A stretch of 15,162 bases of DNA. Source: Anaerolineae bacterium. Its GTDB lineage: Bacteria; Chloroflexota; Anaerolineae; Anaerolineales; Villigracilaceae. Shown in pieces: positions 13,290 through 15,162 of this stretch. The position numbers were made by a program, and so were the translations under genes. The notes beneath the pieces were generated by a model that saw only the letters and a list, made by a program, of their open reading frames with translations, was not told where the DNA came from and did no database searches. The DNA lies in the NCBI GenBank assembly GCA_003524705.1, contig DQGV01000344.1, forward strand, positions 3,051-18,212. The letters run 5' to 3'. Within the stretch, counting starts at the first letter, position 1. Every line of letters begins with the position of its first letter.

Positions 13290-13643
13290 GTGCAGAGACG
13301 TTTTCGACTCTCCCGAGCGGAAGATTTCAAGCGGGTGCGGCAAACAGGCAAGTCCTTTGCTCATCCGCTTGTTGTGTTAGTAATCAAAGCCAACGAATCA
13401 AAAGATAATTTAAGAGTTGGCGTCACCGCAGGCAAAACGACAGGTTCAGCCGTTCATCGTAACCGAGCCAAGAGACTTTTACGCGAAGCCATGCGACCAT
13501 TACTCCCAAACATCGCCTCAGGCTTTGACCTCATCCTGATTGCCCGACCCAAACTTGTCACTTCCACTTTAACAGAAACCCGCTCCGCGTTAATCAACCT
13601 TTTCCAACGCGCCAACATACTTCTTCCTTTGAATGAATCCTGA
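13290..13643 (+). CDS. rnpA: Ribonuclease P protein component
   Basis: A 117-residue protein subunit of RNase P, which helps the catalytic RNA bind precursor tRNA leaders. The N-terminus [23 protein letters not shown] and the RNR signature [14 protein letters not shown] (RNR at 57-59) are diagnostic. LILIARP at 81-87 is the usual later strand. The start is a GTG at 13290, with GAGG five bases upstream and the family's expected N-terminus. It overlaps yidD by 11 bases, implying translational coupling. Confidence 0.96.
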   Translation: MQRRFRLSRAEDFKRVRQTGKSFAHPLVVLVIKANESKDNLRVGVTAGKTTGSAVHRNRAKRLLREAMRPLLPNIASGFDLILIARPKLVTSTLTETRSALINLFQRANILLPLNES

Positions 13644-13935
13644 AACCGAACAACATTTCCATCTACACGATTATTCAGACGAACCGCGTTTGCGAGATAT
13701 GCCTCGCACGCTGATGAATTTGCCACGCATTAGTCTGCTGGCATTGATTCGTTTATATCAAATGGTGATTTCGCCCGGCTTACCTGAAAATACTTGTCGC
13801 TTTTATCCATCTTGTTCACATTATGGATATCAAGCCATTTATAAGCACGGAGCAATCAAAGGCTCATTCATGGCGACGTGGAGAGTATTGCGTTGTAATC
13901 CATTCAACCCCGGTGGTTACGACCCTGTGAAATAA
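13633..13935 (+). CDS. yidD: YidD membrane-protein insertion efficiency factor
   Basis: YidD is a small membrane-associated factor that works beside YidC in inserting membrane proteins. Diagnostic segments are [11 protein letters not shown] at 39-49, [15 protein letters not shown] at 55-69 and [17 protein letters not shown] at 83-99, with Cys55, Cys61 and Cys88. The 100-residue reading has about 28 residues of acidic, poorly conserved N-terminus beyond the usual 70-85-residue family length. In-frame ATGs at 13699 ([13 protein letters not shown]) and 13714 would give more typical proteins. None of the three starts has a strong ribosome site; the 13633 start is kept because it couples to the end of rnpA. 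It is followed eight bases later by repeat copy C. Confidence 0.92.
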   Translation: MNPETEQHFHLHDYSDEPRLRDMPRTLMNLPRISLLALIRLYQMVISPGLPENTCRFYPSCSHYGYQAIYKHGAIKGSFMATWRVLRCNPFNPGGYDPVK

Positions 13936-13943
13936 AAATCTTT

Positions 13944-13994
13944 GCCACAGAGTTCTCTGAGAAAAAACTCAAAGATCTCTGTGCACTCTGTGGC
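13944..13994. repeat. GCCACAGAG palindromic repeat, copy C
   Basis: GCCACAGAG (13944-13952) and CTCTGTGGC (13986-13994) are exact inverted repeats; the arms extend imperfectly inward. It lies between yidD and the propeller lipoprotein gene, and its right end is followed closely by the ribosome site GTAGGAG (14001-14007). Confidence 0.88.
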
Positions 13995-14017
13995 TACTTT
14001 GTAGGAGTAATACAATT

Positions 14018-15091
14018 TTGAAAACCAAAAAACTGACATTATTTTTTCTGCTGATTATCGGCGCATTGATACTCAGTGCCTGTACTGGGCAACCCCTCAC
14101 AAATAATTATCCCGGTCTCGCAACAGACGGGGAACGCGCTTACATTTCCACTGGCTCATTCATCTATGCAATCAATGTAGAAACTGGAAATCAAGTTTGG
14201 AGTTACCCCGAAGACCCAGAAACTGAACTTTTATATTATGCAACACCTGTTTTAACTGAAGATGGTCAATTACTGATCGGAAGTGTCGGTACAAATCATG
14301 CTTTCATTAGTTTAGACCCTGCTACTGGGCAAGAAAAATGGGCTGAACCATTTTCATCAGCAAAAGGTGCGTGGGTGGCATCTCCGCTTGTATTCAATGA
14401 AACCATTTATGCTCCCAATACAGATGGCTTTCTTTACATTTTAGATTTAAATGGAAATCAAATGAGCCCGCCAATTGAATTGGGTGGCGCATTGTGGTCT
14501 GCCCCAGTGACCGATGGAACGTACATCTACATCAACTCACTTGACCATCATTTGCATATTTTGAATCCAACCACTGGCGAAAGCGCTGACCCAATTGACT
14601 TAGGCGGCGCGGCTCCGGGTAGCCCAGCAATTGGGAATGATGGTATTTATGTCGGCTCGTTTGCATCGGATGTGAAATTTATTACACCAAATGGTAATAA
14701 TGAAGTCATCGCCTCTGCATCCGATTGGGTTTGGGGAACCCCAGCCTTTGACAGTGAAACTTTATATTTTGCCGATTTAAGTGGAAATATTTTTTCACTT
14801 GATTTAACAAACAATCGTCAGAATTGGGACTCACTACAACCAGACGGTCCTGTAACGGCGAGTCTGCTTGTGGTGGGTGATCAGATTTACGTCGCGACAG
14901 AGGCGGGGTCTCTCATCGCCTTAGACCGTGATGGAAAAATCGTCTGGGAAAAAACACCCGGCGGAAAAATTTATACAACTCCAGTGCTTGCCAATGATTT
15001 AATTCTCGTTGCGCCTTATCAAGCAGAATTTGCCCTCGCCGCTTATGATGCCGATGGCAAACAAGCCTGGACGTTTACACCAGATAATTAA
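14018..15091 (+). CDS. PQQ-type beta-propeller lipoprotein (BamB-like)
   Basis: A 357-residue exported lipoprotein. The first 21 residues form a lipoprotein signal peptide: KTKK, a hydrophobic stretch LTLFFLLIIGALILSA, and Cys22 in the lipobox LSAC. The remainder is a series of about seven propeller repeats with patterns such as YISTGSFIYAINVETGNQVW, LYILDLNGN and LIALDRDGKIVWE, typical of the PQQ-binding-like fold used for protein-protein contacts; no enzymatic residues are evident. It would be anchored to the outer face of the cytoplasmic membrane. The start is TTG at 14018, with GGAG ten bases upstream. Its place between yidD and yidC, 11 bases before yidC, suggests a role in membrane-protein insertion or folding, by analogy with BamB; that is inference. 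Confidence 0.9.
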   Translation: MKTKKLTLFFLLIIGALILSACTGQPLTNNYPGLATDGERAYISTGSFIYAINVETGNQVWSYPEDPETELLYYATPVLTEDGQLLIGSVGTNHAFISLDPATGQEKWAEPFSSAKGAWVASPLVFNETIYAPNTDGFLYILDLNGNQMSPPIELGGALWSAPVTDGTYIYINSLDHHLHILNPTTGESADPIDLGGAAPGSPAIGNDGIYVGSFASDVKFITPNGNNEVIASASDWVWGTPAFDSETLYFADLSGNIFSLDLTNNRQNWDSLQPDGPVTASLLVVGDQIYVATEAGSLIALDRDGKIVWEKTPGGKIYTTPVLANDLILVAPYQAEFALAAYDADGKQAWTFTPDN

Positions 15092-15102
15092 GGAGTCCAA
15101 CA

Positions 15103-15162
15103 ATGTGGGAACTCATTATTGTTCAACCGCTTACTAACTTACTTTTGTGGATTTATGACACA
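15103..15162 (+). CDS. yidC: YidC/Oxa1-type membrane insertase, first 20 codons
   Basis: The ATG at 15103 has AGGAG seven bases upstream and encodes MWELIIVQPLTNLLLWIYDT up to the window edge. This hydrophobic start with a QPLTNLLLWIY segment matches the N-terminus of short YidC/Oxa1 insertases lacking the large periplasmic domain. Position after rpmH-rnpA-yidD supports the call. The rest of the gene lies outside the window. Confidence 0.85.
   Translation, partial: MWELIIVQPLTNLLLWIYDT

Noticed and set aside
11805..13994. CCACAGAG repeats as a CRISPR array
   Set aside because: The copies are about 1 kb apart with whole genes between them and each is an inverted repeat; there is no regular spacer pattern and no cas gene.

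Overview
The window looks like a chromosomal segment of a low-to-mid GC bacterium of the Chloroflexota, most likely class Anaerolineae. This is inference from gene content: a cytosolic Ser/Thr kinase with a PQQ-type propeller tail, a rpmH-rnpA-yidD-yidC cluster whose YidC starts MWELIIVQPL, a LipM-type octanoyltransferase, and several families of short palindromic interspersed repeats. No tRNA, rRNA, CRISPR array, insertion sequence or replication origin was seen. No gene-free stretch exceeds about 200 bases.

Layout. (1) Positions 2-481 hold the 3' end of a tetratricopeptide-repeat gene cut by the window edge. (2) Positions 512-3157, minus strand, hold a ParB/Srx-like protein, a DapA/NanA-superfamily aldolase (ATGA overlap) and a LipM-like octanoyltransferase, which is separated from the aldolase gene by a palindromic repeat. 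Upstream of this group are three copies of an AAACnGTT(T)GC motif. (3) A minus-strand metallophosphoesterase (3306-3929) starts back to back with (4) a tightly packed plus-strand operon (4055-9856): Ser/Thr kinase with eight propeller repeats, PP2C phosphatase, J-domain/VWA fusion, zinc-ribbon/FHA protein, an unrecognised 80-residue protein and an OmpR-type response regulator. (5) A small heat-shock protein gene (10021-10464) follows, with a very strong ribosome site and a clean terminator. (6) An M20-family amidohydrolase/carbamoylase and an adenosine deaminase-like enzyme come next. (7) rpmH, rnpA, yidD, a PQQ-propeller lipoprotein and the first 20 codons of yidC close the window.

How the genes may work together. 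The 4055-9856 operon contains a phospho-writer (kinase), an eraser (PP2C) and a phosphothreonine reader (FHA). It adds a metal-binding VWA protein that carries its own Hsp70-recruiting J domain, and a two-component response regulator without a neighbouring histidine kinase. This resembles, in part, the kinase/PP2C/VWA triads known from Ter-type stress systems, but the J-VWA fusion and the response regulator make it a distinct arrangement and the best candidate for an under-described system here. The last cluster makes ribosomal protein L34, the RNase P protein and the membrane-insertion machinery, with a BamB-like lipoprotein placed between yidD and yidC.

Three unrelated interspersed palindromic repeats are visible: GTAGGGGC...GCCCCTAC (one copy), GTCATTGCGAG...GAAGCAATC (two copies, one in frame inside a coding sequence), and GCCACAGAG...CTCTGTGGC (three copies within 2.2 kb, each right after a stop codon). 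The REP-like elements seem to shape gene boundaries here, and two of them create misleading upstream start codons.
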